Below are positions 1 through 7,951 of a stretch of 64,000 nt of DNA, one piece after another. Numbering within the stretch: the first letter of the stretch is position 1; every line of letters starts with the position of its first letter. This DNA is from Streptomyces curacoi (GTDB lineage Bacteria > Actinomycetota > Actinomycetes > Streptomycetales > Streptomycetaceae): contig NZ_KQ947986.1 in NCBI RefSeq assembly GCF_001513975.1, forward strand, positions 62,001-126,000, written 5' to 3'. Both the position numbers and the translations under genes were made by a program. The notes beneath the pieces are model-generated. The model made no database searches. It saw only the letters and a program-made list of their open reading frames with translations, and was not told where the DNA came from.

Positions 1-252
1 GTGGCGCTGTGGGACACGCGGAGCGAGTGGATCGAGATGCGGCTGCGCTCCCGCACGGCGCAGACGGTGAAGGTGCCCGCGCTCGACCTCGCCGTGGACT
101 TCGCGGCGGGCGAGGAGATGCGCACCGAGGTGTCGGCGAAGTTCCGCAAGGAGGGTATGCGCGCCGAACTGTCGGCGGCGGGGCTGGAGCTGGCGCACTG
201 GTGGACGGACGGTCAGGGCCGTTTCGCGCTGTCACTGAGCGTGGCGCGGTGA
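1..252 (+). CDS. egtD: L-histidine N-alpha-methyltransferase EgtD, C-terminal end (5' truncated by window)
   Basis: The gene enters from the left edge, so the apparent GTG at base 1 is probably an internal codon. The visible 83 residues carry the hallmark C-terminal segment of EgtD: a WDT..EWIEMRLRS stretch that forms part of the histidine pocket, followed by an RTEVSAKF-type motif and a terminal beta-rich LAHWWTD..GRFALSLS. EgtD trimethylates the alpha-amino group of histidine with SAM, the first step of ergothioneine synthesis in the cytoplasm. In Streptomyces it is normally the last gene of egtABCD, which would lie to the left. Dodecin follows 66 bases downstream on the same strand. Confidence 0.85.
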   Translation: MALWDTRSEWIEMRLRSRTAQTVKVPALDLAVDFAAGEEMRTEVSAKFRKEGMRAELSAAGLELAHWWTDGQGRFALSLSVAR

Positions 253-318
253 CGGACGGCTCGCGCGATGTCCCGCCGTGGGGCACGGTGGAGTGACGCG
301 TGTGAGAGGAGCACCCAC

Positions 319-534
319 ATGTCGAACCACACCTACCGGGTCACGGACATCGTCGGCACCTCGCCCGAGGGCGTGGACCAAGCCATCCGCAACGGCATCG
401 CGCGCGCCTCGCAGACCCTGCGCAATCTGGACTGGTTCGAGGTGACCGAGGTCCGGGGACAGCTCGACAACGGTCAGATCGCGCACTGGCAGGTGACCAT
501 GAAGGTCGGCTTCCGCCTGGAGGACGCCGAGTAG
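319..534 (+). CDS. dodecin family flavin-binding protein
   Basis: This 71-residue protein starts at the ATG preceded by a GAGAGGA ribosome-binding site; an in-frame ATG at 268 lacks one. The sequence has the dodecin pattern: YRVTDIVGTSPEG at the start, then a helix (AIRNGIARASQTLRNLDWF) and a strand with NGQ...WQVTMKVGF. Trp in LDWFEV and Gln/Trp near the end match positions that sandwich flavin. Dodecins form dodecameric cytoplasmic shells that store or buffer riboflavin, FMN and/or CoA. It follows egtD and is convergent with the HAD phosphatase, with an 11-base gap. Confidence 0.88.
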   Translation: MSNHTYRVTDIVGTSPEGVDQAIRNGIARASQTLRNLDWFEVTEVRGQLDNGQIAHWQVTMKVGFRLEDAE

Positions 535-545
535 CACGCCAGACC

Positions 546-1046
546 TCAGGTCCGCCCCTCCCGCTCCTGCGCCACCTTCAGCGCGGCGGACGGGGCGGTC
601 CAGCGCGCCCGTACGACGGTGAACCCGGCCCGCTCGGCGTCCTCGCAGACCAGTTCGTCGTCGTCCACCAGGACCCGGATCTCGCGGGTGGCGGCGAGGC
701 GGCGCAGGATCTCCAGCTTGGTGCGCCGGGCGGGCCTGCGGTCGTCGTTGCGCCGCATGTACACGCGTCCCTCGGGCAGCCCGTGCGCCGCGAGCCAGGC
801 GAGGGTGTCGCGCCGGCAGCGCTCGGGCCGCCCGGTCAGATAGCGCACCTCGCACTCCTTCGCGCTCTCCAGCACCAGCGCGATGCCCTCCGCGAGCGGC
901 GGATCCTGCGGGGCGGCCGCGAAGAAGCCGTCCCAGTCGCGGGGTTTGCGCTCCAGGAAGTGCTGCCGGTGTGCCGTGTCGGCGAGGGTGTTGTCCAGAT
1001 CGAACACGGCGAGCGGGCGTTTGCTGCTGTCGGTCACACGGCTCAC
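546..1046 (-). CDS. HAD-superfamily phosphatase (polynucleotide kinase 3'-phosphatase-like)
   Basis: A 166-residue single-domain HAD protein with motif I FDLDNTLADT near residues 15-24, motif II LTGRP near 70 and a motif IV-type VLVDDDELV near 126. The size and the pattern resemble the stand-alone phosphatase domains related to T4 polynucleotide kinase (PseT) and acid phosphatases, so hydrolysis of a phosphomonoester is expected; the substrate cannot be read from the sequence. The GTG at 1046 gives MSRVTDSSK; a second GTG at 1037 is an alternative start. It is transcribed alone, away from the inverted repeat at 1052-1143. Confidence 0.7.
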   Translation of the reverse strand: MSRVTDSSKRPLAVFDLDNTLADTAHRQHFLERKPRDWDGFFAAAPQDPPLAEGIALVLESAKECEVRYLTGRPERCRRDTLAWLAAHGLPEGRVYMRRNDDRRPARRTKLEILRRLAATREIRVLVDDDELVCEDAERAGFTVVRARWTAPSAALKVAQEREGRT

Positions 1047-1051
1047 CCTAA

Positions 1052-1143
1052 GGGCCTGTCCGGCGGATCATGCCGGCGTCGCGGGTTCTGCTCGGCCGGT
1101 CAGCGCTGTTCCTTGCCGCCGGCCCGATCCGCCGGACAGGCCC
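1052..1143. repeat. REP/MITE-like long inverted repeat
   Basis: Two 26-base arms (1052-1077 and 1118-1143) are inverted copies with only two central mismatches. The outer 18 bases, GGGCCTGTCCGGCGGATC and its complement, are perfect, followed by AT/CC and then GCCGGC. A 40-base spacer separates the arms. It sits in the divergent gap between the HAD gene and the pectate lyase, so it cannot be a simple terminator for either. Compact paired ends with no coding capacity suggest a dispersed extragenic palindrome or a very small non-autonomous element. Confidence 0.7.
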
Positions 1144-1229
1144 CGGACGGGTCCCGCAACCCGGCAACCTCCGCGCCCCCGGCGGCCACTGCTGTGCGAC
1201 ACGGCACGCAGGCGGAGGCGGGAGGCCCC

Positions 1230-2453
1230 ATGCGCAACACGGCGAGCGGCATGCGCGGTACGGCGATCTGGACGGCGGCAGCGGTGGGCGCGGCCCTGCT
1301 GACGGTGCTGGGCCCGGCGAGCGAGGCGTCCGGCGCGACGACCCTGGTGGTGGCGACCGACGGGAGCGACTCGGCGCCGGGCACCGTGGACCGGCCGCTG
1401 CGGAGCATCCAGCGGGCCGTGGACCTGGCGAAGCCCGGTGACGTCATCTCCGTGCGCGGCGGCAGGTACGCCCTCACCGACAACATCACCATCACCGCCT
1501 CGGGCACCGCCTCCCAGCCCATCACCCTCGGCGCCCACCAGGGCGAGCGCGTGATCGTCGACGGCGAGCAACTGCCCGCCAGTCACACGCCGGTCGGCGG
1601 CAGCATCCCGCGGGCCGAACGCGGCGCGATCCACATGGAGGCCTCCCACTGGCGGATCTCGGGCCTGGAACTCGTCAACGGCCCGTACGGCGTCTACTGC
1701 GACGGCTGCAACAACAACGTCTTCTCCCGGCTGTCCACGCACGACAACTACGAATCCGGCTTCCAGCTCCAGGGTTCGTCCAGCAACAACCAGATCCTGA
1801 ACCTGGACAGTTACGGCAACCGCGATCCGCGCAAGAACGGCGAGAGCGCCGACGGTCTGGCCGTCAAGGAGGGCAGCGGAACCGGCAACGTGGTGCGCGG
1901 CGCCCGCCTGTGGAACAACGTCGACGACGGGTTCGACGCCTGGAAGTTCGCCTCGCCGATCGTCATCGAGAACACGGTCGCGTACGGCAACGGTTTCAAC
2001 CGCTGGAACTTCCCGGACTTCGCGGGCGACGGCAATGGCTTCAAGATGGGTGGCGGTACCCCGGCCCCGGCTGCGGGCCATACGCTGCGCAACACCGTCG
2101 CGTTCAGGAACGCGGCGCACGGTGTCACGGACAACGGCAATCCCGGCGCCCTGGCTCTGACCCGCAACACGACCTGGGCCAACGCCGGCACCGGCTTCGA
2201 CGCCGATGTGCCGGGCGGCACCGCCACCCTCACGGCCAACCTGTCCGTCGCCGACGCACGCCCGGCGGCCGTCGGCTCGGGGACGGTCGTCGGCGGCAAC
2301 TCCTGGAACCTCGGCGGCACTTGGAACGCCGCCTCGGTGCTCAGCACCGACCCGGGCGCGATCACCGGTGCGCGCTCCGCCGACGGCTCACTGCCGTCGG
2401 CCCCGAGCTTCCTCGTGCCACACAACGGCGCGGCCGTCGGCGCCCGCTTCTGA
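1230..2453 (+). CDS. secreted right-handed beta-helix pectate lyase (PL9-like)
   Basis: 407 residues; the start is the ATG preceded by GGGAGG at 1220-1225. The N-terminus is a Sec signal peptide (MRNTASGMRGT, hydrophobic AAAVGAALLTVLG, cleavage near ASG-AT). The mature part is a parallel beta-helix of repeated N-rich turns. It keeps the PL9 calcium and catalytic pattern: a DGLAVKEGSG strand, the acidic cluster NNVDDGFDAWKF, and GDGNGFKMGGG, whose Lys would be the catalytic base. The expected reaction is calcium-dependent beta-elimination of polygalacturonate outside the cell. It is monocistronic, with a hairpin just downstream. A different polyuronate is possible. Confidence 0.8.
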   Translation: MRNTASGMRGTAIWTAAAVGAALLTVLGPASEASGATTLVVATDGSDSAPGTVDRPLRSIQRAVDLAKPGDVISVRGGRYALTDNITITASGTASQPITLGAHQGERVIVDGEQLPASHTPVGGSIPRAERGAIHMEASHWRISGLELVNGPYGVYCDGCNNNVFSRLSTHDNYESGFQLQGSSSNNQILNLDSYGNRDPRKNGESADGLAVKEGSGTGNVVRGARLWNNVDDGFDAWKFASPIVIENTVAYGNGFNRWNFPDFAGDGNGFKMGGGTPAPAAGHTLRNTVAFRNAAHGVTDNGNPGALALTRNTTWANAGTGFDADVPGGTATLTANLSVADARPAAVGSGTVVGGNSWNLGGTWNAASVLSTDPGAITGARSADGSLPSAPSFLVPHNGAAVGARF

Positions 2454-2459
2454 ACCGCT

Positions 2460-2503
2460 CGGCCGGGCCGTCCCGACGCGGGATGTCCGCGACAGCCCGG
2501 CCG
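2460..2503 (+). terminator. hairpin after pectate lyase gene
   Basis: Perfect 9-base arms CGGCCGGGC (2460-2468) and GCCCGGCCG (2495-2503) begin 7 bases after the stop codon. The 26-base loop can pair internally (CCCG with CGGG). There is no strong T-tract, which is usual in Streptomyces. Confidence 0.55.
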
Positions 2504-2554
2504 AAAGAAATGGTCCGGACTATTTCCCCGATGCCTGCAATTCGCCTTGCCCGG

Positions 2555-2584
2555 TTGATTGTTCAAAGAGCCCACTGCCATACT
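2555..2584 (+). promoter_or_regulatory. possible sigma-70-type promoter for the DUF485/symporter pair
   Basis: In a locally AT-rich stretch, TTGATT at 2555-2560 is followed after 18 bases by CATACT at 2579-2584, about 93 bases upstream of the GTG at 2677. This is a pattern match only. Confidence 0.3.
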
Positions 2585-2676
2585 CCGGCTTCCGGCTTCA
2601 CCGCCGTCCCCTCTTCCCCGTACCCAGAGCCCGCCCCCCCATATATCCGGCATGCCGCAGCAAAGAAGGTGCGCCT

Positions 2677-3123
2677 GTGCCCGAGTTTTCACCATGGCAC
2701 GACAATTCCCCCACATACAGTCCCCCCAATAATGGGCCCGCTCCTTCGCAGCGCATATCCGAGGACCCCGAGTTCCACTCGCTGCGCCGCGCCCAGCGCA
2801 GGTTCGGGATCCGCGCGACGCTTCTGTCGGTGGGCGGATACCTGCTGTACGTCCTGCTGTCGCATTCAGTCCCCGGTCTGATGAACCAGCGCCTGCTGGG
2901 CCATCTCACGCTCGGCCTCACCCTGGGCCTCGGGCAGTTCGTGGTGATGGGCGTGACCGCCTGGTGCTACGTCCGGCACATGCGCGCCCGGGTCGACCCG
3001 CTCGCCCGTGGTCTGGGCTCGCGACTGCACCAGCACGAAGCGGCCTCGCTCCGCGCGAGCGCACCTCCCGCCGAGGCGGGGCAGTCCGTCCGGCCCGGCG
3101 CCAAGGAGTACCGCACGTGGTGA
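2677..3123 (+). CDS. DUF485 membrane protein, partner of the SSS symporter
   Basis: The GTG start at 2677 follows AAGAAGG by 7 bases and gives 148 residues. The N-terminal 35 residues are polar and Pro/Ser-rich. The DUF485 core follows: FHSLRRAQRRFGIRATLLSVGGYLLYVLLSH, a first membrane helix, then LTLGLTLGLGQFVVMGVTAWCYV, a second helix, then a basic cytoplasmic tail. DUF485 genes (yjcH-like) almost always precede actP/mctC-type monocarboxylate symporters and are thought to be small accessory subunits. Here the stop overlaps the symporter start by 7 bases, so the two are translationally coupled. The extended N-terminus is longer than in the E. coli relative. Confidence 0.82.
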   Translation: MPEFSPWHDNSPTYSPPNNGPAPSQRISEDPEFHSLRRAQRRFGIRATLLSVGGYLLYVLLSHSVPGLMNQRLLGHLTLGLTLGLGQFVVMGVTAWCYVRHMRARVDPLARGLGSRLHQHEAASLRASAPPAEAGQSVRPGAKEYRTW

Positions 3124-4721
3124 CCCTGTCCGAAGGCATCGTCGACCGGTTCAGCCTGCAGCTGACGCTCGTGCTGTTCCTGTCGGTGGTCGTTGTCACG
3201 CTGTTCATGGCGCTGCTGACGGCCCCTCAGCGCGACGAGATCAGCGAGTTCTACCTCGGCAACCGCACCATGTCCCCGCTGCGCAACGGCCTCGCCATGT
3301 GCGGCGACTACCTGTCGGCCGCCACCCTGCTGGGCAGCACCGGGCTGGTCGCCCTCACCGGGTACGACGGACTGCTGTACCTCGGCGGCACGGTCGTCGC
3401 CTGGATGATGGTGCTGCTGCTGATCGCCGAACCGCTGCGCCGCGCGGGCAGATTCACCCTCGGCGACACGCTCGCCCTGCGCCTGACCCGGCTGCAACGA
3501 CCGGCGCGGCTCGCCCTGGCCGTGTGCACCCTGGCCATCGCCACCCTCTATCTGGTGGCCCAACTCGTCGGCAGCATGGCCCTGTTGACCCAGTTCACGG
3601 GCGAGCCCAGCGCCAGCACACGCACCCTGTGCGTGATCGTGATCGGCACCGTCGTCATCGTGTACGCCGCGATCGGCGGCATGCCCGGCGCCACGGTCAT
3701 CCAGATCATCAAGGCCGTGATGCTGGTGGCCGGCGTGACGGTCACCGCGGTCATGGTGCTCCACCGCTACGACTGGAACCCGGGCGCGCTGCTGACCGCC
3801 GCCGCGGACCACAGCGGAACCGGCACCCGGTTCCTCGAACCCGGGCTGCGCTACGGCGCCAGCACGACCAGCAAGGTCGACTTCTTCAGTCTGCAACTGG
3901 CCATCGTCCTGGGCCTCGCCGCACTCCCCCATGTGCTGATGCGGCTGCTCGCCCCGCGCAAGATCGACGTGCTGCGCTCCTCCGTGGTGTGGGCGGTGGG
4001 CCTGGTCGGCCTGGTCTGCCTGGGGGCCGGCATCCTCGGCCTCGGCGCCACCGCCGTCGTCGGCCGGGGCACCATCGCGAGCACGGACCCCAAGGGCGAC
4101 GCCGCCGTCCTGCTCCTCGCCAACGCCCTGGGGGGCGGCATCCTCACGGCCCTGCTGTCCTGCCTCGCCTTCGTCACCCTGCTCGCCGTCGCGGCCGGCC
4201 TGACTCTCGCCGCGGCCTCGTCGCTCGCCCACGACCTGTACGGCGAGGTGATCCGCAAGGGCCGCGCGAGCGAGACCGAGGAGCTGACCGTCGCCCGGCT
4301 GTCCGCGGCGGTCATCGGCGTCCTCGCCATGATGCTGGCCCTCGTCTCCTGGGGCGCCAACACCGCGACCCTGGCGTTCCTCGCCTTCGCCATCGCCGCG
4401 TCCGCGATCCTGCCGACGATCGTGTACACCCTCTTCTGGCGCCGCTTCACGGGCGAGGGGGCCCTGCTCAGCCTCTGGGGCGGCCTGGTCTGCTCGGTGC
4501 TGCTGGTCCTGTTCTCCCCCGTGGTCTCCGGCGCCCCCGGCTCGTTCTACCCGGACGCCGACTTCGCCTGGTTCCCGCTGCAGAATCCCGGCATCGTCTC
4601 CATCCCGGCGGGCTTCTTCCTCGGCTGGCTCGGCACGGTGCTGAGCGAGCGTCAGGACGCGCGGGAGGACGCGGCCTACGAGGAGTTCGAGGTGCGGATG
4701 CTGGTGGGCGCCAAGGAGTGA
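3117..4721 (+). CDS. sodium/solute symporter, acetate/monocarboxylate type (ActP/MctC-like)
   Basis: 534 residues with about 13 predicted membrane helices. The GTG at 3117 is chosen because AAGGAG lies 8 bases upstream inside the preceding gene. Family features include EFYLGNRTMSPLRNGLAMCGDYLSAATLLG near residues 42-71, a typical SSS TM2 sodium-site region, IGGMPGATVIQIIKAV in mid-protein and LPHVLMRLLAP. The protein should import acetate, propionate, pyruvate or a similar monocarboxylate with sodium or protons. Pairing with DUF485 supports the ActP/MctC branch of the family. The exact substrate is unproven. Confidence 0.82.
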   Translation: MVTLSEGIVDRFSLQLTLVLFLSVVVVTLFMALLTAPQRDEISEFYLGNRTMSPLRNGLAMCGDYLSAATLLGSTGLVALTGYDGLLYLGGTVVAWMMVLLLIAEPLRRAGRFTLGDTLALRLTRLQRPARLALAVCTLAIATLYLVAQLVGSMALLTQFTGEPSASTRTLCVIVIGTVVIVYAAIGGMPGATVIQIIKAVMLVAGVTVTAVMVLHRYDWNPGALLTAAADHSGTGTRFLEPGLRYGASTTSKVDFFSLQLAIVLGLAALPHVLMRLLAPRKIDVLRSSVVWAVGLVGLVCLGAGILGLGATAVVGRGTIASTDPKGDAAVLLLANALGGGILTALLSCLAFVTLLAVAAGLTLAAASSLAHDLYGEVIRKGRASETEELTVARLSAAVIGVLAMMLALVSWGANTATLAFLAFAIAASAILPTIVYTLFWRRFTGEGALLSLWGGLVCSVLLVLFSPVVSGAPGSFYPDADFAWFPLQNPGIVSIPAGFFLGWLGTVLSERQDAREDAAYEEFEVRMLVGAKE

Positions 4722-4790
4722 GACCCGCCGTGACGCACCGCACACCCACCCCCCGCGCGGCGTGATCGACGCACCCCGCATGCTTCTGTC

Positions 4791-5198
4791 ATGCCTACTC
4801 GTACGTTCCTGATCGGCGCCGCCCGCGAGCGCCCCTGCACCCTCGTCGTCTGCCGGGGCTGCTGCTGCGGCAATCCCCGCAAGCACCCCCGCACCGACCA
4901 CGCCGGGCAGGTGGAACGGCTGCGCGCCGCCGGGGCCGAGCACGGCTTCCAGGTCCGTACGACCGACTGCCTGGGCCCCTGCGACCAGGCCAACGTGGTC
5001 GTCGTCCAGCCGTCGGCCGCGGGGCGCCGATCCGGCGGGCGGGCCAGGTGGGTGGGTTTCGCGATGGACGACGACTGCACGGAGGAGCTCGTGCGGTGGG
5101 CCGCCGCGGGCGGGCCGGGCCTCGCCGAGCCGCCCGCCACGCTGGAGTTGCAGTTCATCCGGCCGCCGCGGGACGCGCGCGTACGCTCGCGTCGCTGA
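4791..5198 (+). CDS. thioredoxin-like [2Fe-2S] ferredoxin domain protein
   Basis: 135 residues beginning at an ATG with no clear ribosome-binding site. Four cysteines cluster at residues 21, 24, 25 and 26 (CRGCCCGNPRKHP), and a CLGPC pair lies at 60-64. The C-terminal pair plus one of the first cluster match the spacing of thioredoxin-fold [2Fe-2S] proteins related to (2Fe-2S) ferredoxins and the NuoE C-domain. The unusual Cys-Cys-Cys run may alternatively bind another metal. It precedes a probable zinc-starvation operon by 85 bases and could be functionally tied to metal supply, but the Zur-like site lies downstream of this gene, so co-control is not shown. Confidence 0.65.
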   Translation: MPTRTFLIGAARERPCTLVVCRGCCCGNPRKHPRTDHAGQVERLRAAGAEHGFQVRTTDCLGPCDQANVVVVQPSAAGRRSGGRARWVGFAMDDDCTEELVRWAAAGGPGLAEPPATLELQFIRPPRDARVRSRR

Positions 5199-5229
5199 TG
5201 CGCGGCCGGGCGGCCGAACGAATTGTTAA

Positions 5230-5244
5230 TGGGATCCATTTTCA
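5230..5244 (+). promoter_or_regulatory. candidate Zur operator upstream of rpmF
   Basis: TGGGATCCATTTTCA lies in a short AT-rich island 40 bases before the rpmF start. The right half ATTTTCA matches the Streptomyces Zur half-site, and 10 of 15 positions agree with the TGAAAATGATTTTCA palindrome as I remember it. Its position and the zinc-free ribosomal protein downstream support the call. Confidence 0.6.
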
Positions 5245-5283
5245 TGTAGCGTCCTCGGTGTTCACCCACCGAGGAGGTCCGTC

Positions 5284-5454
5284 ATGGCTGTCCCCAAGCG
5301 GAAGATGTCCCGCAGCAACACCCGCCACCGTCGCGCCCAGTGGAAGGCGAGCACGCCGCAGCTGGTGCCGGTCACCATCGACGGCGTCAGCCATCTCGTG
5401 CCGCAGCACCTGGTCAAGGCGTACGAGCGCGGGCTGCTGCGCCCCGAGGGCTGA
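5284..5454 (+). CDS. rpmF: 50S ribosomal protein bL32, zinc-independent (Cys-free) paralogue
   Basis: A 56-residue basic protein starting [21 protein letters not shown], the canonical bL32 N-terminus. It has no cysteine, so the four-Cys zinc ribbon of zinc-containing L32 is absent. Such C-minus paralogues replace the zinc form on ribosomes during zinc starvation and release zinc for other uses. A strong GAGGAGGT ribosome-binding site ends 6 bases upstream. The next gene, a CobW-type GTPase, begins 6 bases after the stop, forming a two-gene operon behind the candidate Zur box. Streptomyces genomes carry several L32 copies; this is presumably the zinc-starvation one. Confidence 0.92.
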   Translation: MAVPKRKMSRSNTRHRRAQWKASTPQLVPVTIDGVSHLVPQHLVKAYERGLLRPEG

Positions 5455-5460
5455 GCGGGG

Positions 5461-6642
5461 ATGCCGTACGAGAGCCGTCTGCCCGTCACCGTCCTGTCCG
5501 GCTTCCTCGGGGCGGGCAAGACGACCCTGCTCAACCACGTTCTCGCCAACCGCGAGGGCCTGCGCGTGGCGGTCATCGTCAACGACATGAGCGAGGTCAA
5601 CATCGACGCCGCGCTGGTGCGGGGCGGCGAGGCCGCGCTGTCGCGGACCGAGGAGCGCCTGGTCGAGATGACCAACGGCTGCATCTGCTGCACCCTGCGC
5701 GACGACCTCCTGGAGGAGGTCGACAGGCTGGCCCGCGAGGGCCGCTTCGACCACCTCCTCATCGAGTCGTCCGGCATCTCCGAACCGATGCCCGTGGCCG
5801 CCACCTTCGCCTTCGCCCGCGACGACGGCGCCACCCTCGGCGACCTGGCCCTCCTGGACACCATGGTCACGGTCGTCGACGCCGCCAACTTCCTGGCCGA
5901 GCTGGACAGCGGCGACGAGCTCGCCGAGCGCGGCCTCGACCAGTACGAGGACGACGAGCGCACCGTCAGCGATCTCCTCGTCGACCAGGTCGAGTTCGCC
6001 GATGTCCTCGTGCTCAACAAGCTGGACCTGGTGGACGACGCGACGGCGGACCGGCTGCGGGCGGCGCTGGGCCGGCTCAACCCCGCCGCGCGGATCGTCG
6101 ACGCCGTACGGGGACGAGTGGCGCTCCAAGAGGTGCTCGGCACCCGGCTGTTCGACCTGGAGCGTGCCCAGCAGGCCCCGGGCTGGGTGCGGGAACTCAA
6201 CGGCGACCACGTCCCGGAGACCGAGGAGTACGGGATCTCGTCCACGGTGTTCCGCTCCGAAGCGCCTTTCCACCCCGGCCGCTTGTGGACGTTCGTCACC
6301 GAGCGGCTCGACAGCGGCGCGTACGGGAAGGTGCTGCGCTCCAAGGGCTTCTTCACCCTCGCCAGCCGCCCCCAGGTGACGGGGCTGTGGTCACAGGCGG
6401 GTTCCGTCGCCCGCTTCGAACCCAGCGCCGCGCGGGACACGGACGCCCCGTACGCGCAGGAGCTGGTCTTCATCGGCACCGGGCTGCGGGCGGAGGCGCT
6501 CCGGGCCGCCCTGACCGACTGCCTGACGGCGGACGGCGAGGATCTGCCGGCCGACGACCCGTTCCCGGCCTGGGACACCTACGGCATCGACGACGCCTGC
6601 GACCACGAGCACGCCGCCGAGCTCCACGTGTCCGCTCACTGA
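5461..6642 (+). CDS. CobW/COG0523-family GTP-dependent metallochaperone
   Basis: 393 residues. Walker [10 protein letters not shown] lies at 14-22, a metal-binding CICC at 74-77 (the family CxCC), ESSGISEP follows the switch region and NKLDL near 182 is the GTPase specificity motif. The CobW C-terminal domain covers roughly 240-385. The C-terminus is His/Asp-rich ([17 protein letters not shown]), a likely zinc-binding tail. COG0523 proteins deliver zinc (ZNG1 type) or other metals to client enzymes. Being 6 bases downstream of the zinc-free L32 gene and its putative Zur box points to zinc allocation under starvation rather than cobalamin synthesis. Confidence 0.85.
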   Translation: MPYESRLPVTVLSGFLGAGKTTLLNHVLANREGLRVAVIVNDMSEVNIDAALVRGGEAALSRTEERLVEMTNGCICCTLRDDLLEEVDRLAREGRFDHLLIESSGISEPMPVAATFAFARDDGATLGDLALLDTMVTVVDAANFLAELDSGDELAERGLDQYEDDERTVSDLLVDQVEFADVLVLNKLDLVDDATADRLRAALGRLNPAARIVDAVRGRVALQEVLGTRLFDLERAQQAPGWVRELNGDHVPETEEYGISSTVFRSEAPFHPGRLWTFVTERLDSGAYGKVLRSKGFFTLASRPQVTGLWSQAGSVARFEPSAARDTDAPYAQELVFIGTGLRAEALRAALTDCLTADGEDLPADDPFPAWDTYGIDDACDHEHAAELHVSAH

Positions 6643-6715
6643 CTCCCCCGGCACCCGCCCGCCTGTTCTGGTGAGGGGCCGGTCCTGCTCGCAGCGCGCG
6701 AGAAGGGAGCCGCGG

Positions 6716-7951
6716 GTGACCGAGCGGACGATCGACAGGGCGGCCGCGGACACCTTGCGGCAGGCCAGGGACGCCGCCGCCCATGAGGCGTGGGCCGAGG
6801 CGTACCGGCTGCTGGGCGGCTTGGACGCCGGCCGCCTCAGGCCCGACGATTTCGCCGCGTTCGCCGACGCCGCCTGGTGGACGAGCCGGATCGACGAGTC
6901 GATCGTCCAGCGGATGCAGGCCTACTCCGGATATGTGGCGGAGGGGGCGGCCCGGCAGGCGGGGCTGATGGCCTGGCTGCTCTTCTACGAGCACCAGCTC
7001 GCGGGACGCACGGCCGTGGCCGCCGGCTGGCTGCGCCGGGCACGGCGGCATCTGCGGGGCGAGCCGGAGTGCGTCGAGCAGTGCTATGTGGCCTGGGTCG
7101 ATGCCGAGGACGCTCAGCAGCGGGGTGCGTTCGACGAGGCGATGGCCGCGGCCCGGCACATGGCGGGGATCGCGCGGCGCTGCGGCAGCCCGGATCTGCT
7201 GGCCATGAGCGTGCAGGCGCAGGCGGGCGTCCTGGTGGCCCAGGGGCGCCTGCGTGACGGGCTCGATCTGCTGGACGACGCCATGTGCTCGGCCATGGCT
7301 GGTGAGCTCAGCTCCTTCTTCACCGGCTGGACCTACTGCCTGGGCCTCCAGCAGGCCAAGGCGTGCATCGACCTGGAACGCGCCGCCGAATGGACCGACG
7401 CGGCCATGCGCTGGTGCGCGGCCATGCCGGAGGAGAACAACTACCGGGGCCTGTGCCGGGTACACCAGGTCCAGGTGCTGGAGCTGCGCGGCAGCTGGTC
7501 CGAGGCGCTGGCCGAGGCCGGACGGACCTGCGAGGAACTGCTGCCGTACGAGCGGCGGAGCGCCGCCGAGGCGGTCTATCTCGTCGGCCAGATCCAGCGG
7601 CGGCGCGGAGAGCTCACCGCGGCCGAGGAGTCGTACGACCGGACGCACGAACTCGGCCGCGACCCGCAGCCCGGACTCGCCCTGCTGCGGCTGGCCCAGG
7701 GGAAGGCCGACGCCTCGGCCACGGCCCTGGCACTCGCCGTCGCGAGGCGGACGAGAGTCTCGGCGCCGTGTTCGTCGTCGGCCTCGGGCCGCCGGTGCCG
7801 TTCCTGCCCGAACGCTGGCACGGGCGACCGCTGTGCGGCATGGTCGCCTGCTGGACCGGTCCGGAGGACGAGGACGACAGGATCCGGGACCGGGTCGCCG
7901 CGCTCGGGCCAGTGCTCGGCAGGCACCTGGAGCGCATGCCGTATCCGGTGA
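6716..7951 (+). pseudogene. truncated TPR (LuxR-type) regulator, 3' part lost
   Basis: The reading frame starts at GTG 6716 behind AAGGGAG and encodes about 340 residues of helical TPR-like repeats (AAYRLLGGLDAGRL, GAFDEAMAAARHMAGIARR, GQIQRRRGELTAAEESYDRTHELGRDPQPGLALLRLAQGK). This is the arrangement found ahead of a C-terminal LuxR helix-turn-helix in Streptomyces regulators. At about 7740 the homology stops and the last 70 residues are low-complexity Ser/Arg/Cys sequence read out of frame through a FAD-oxidase remnant. No helix-turn-helix remains. The simplest reading is a deletion that removed the DNA-binding end and fused the locus to the next gene. It could still be translated but should not act as a transcription factor. 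Confidence 0.7.

Noticed and set aside
783..1229. Upstream extension of the pectate lyase frame
   Set aside because: It lies antisense to the HAD gene and across the inverted repeat; signal peptide and ribosome-binding site place the start at 1230.
7363..7737. N-terminal part of the frame that continues into the FAD-oxidase fragment
   Set aside because: It is Arg/Gly-rich shadow sequence of the TPR gene; FAD-oxidase homology begins only at about 7738.
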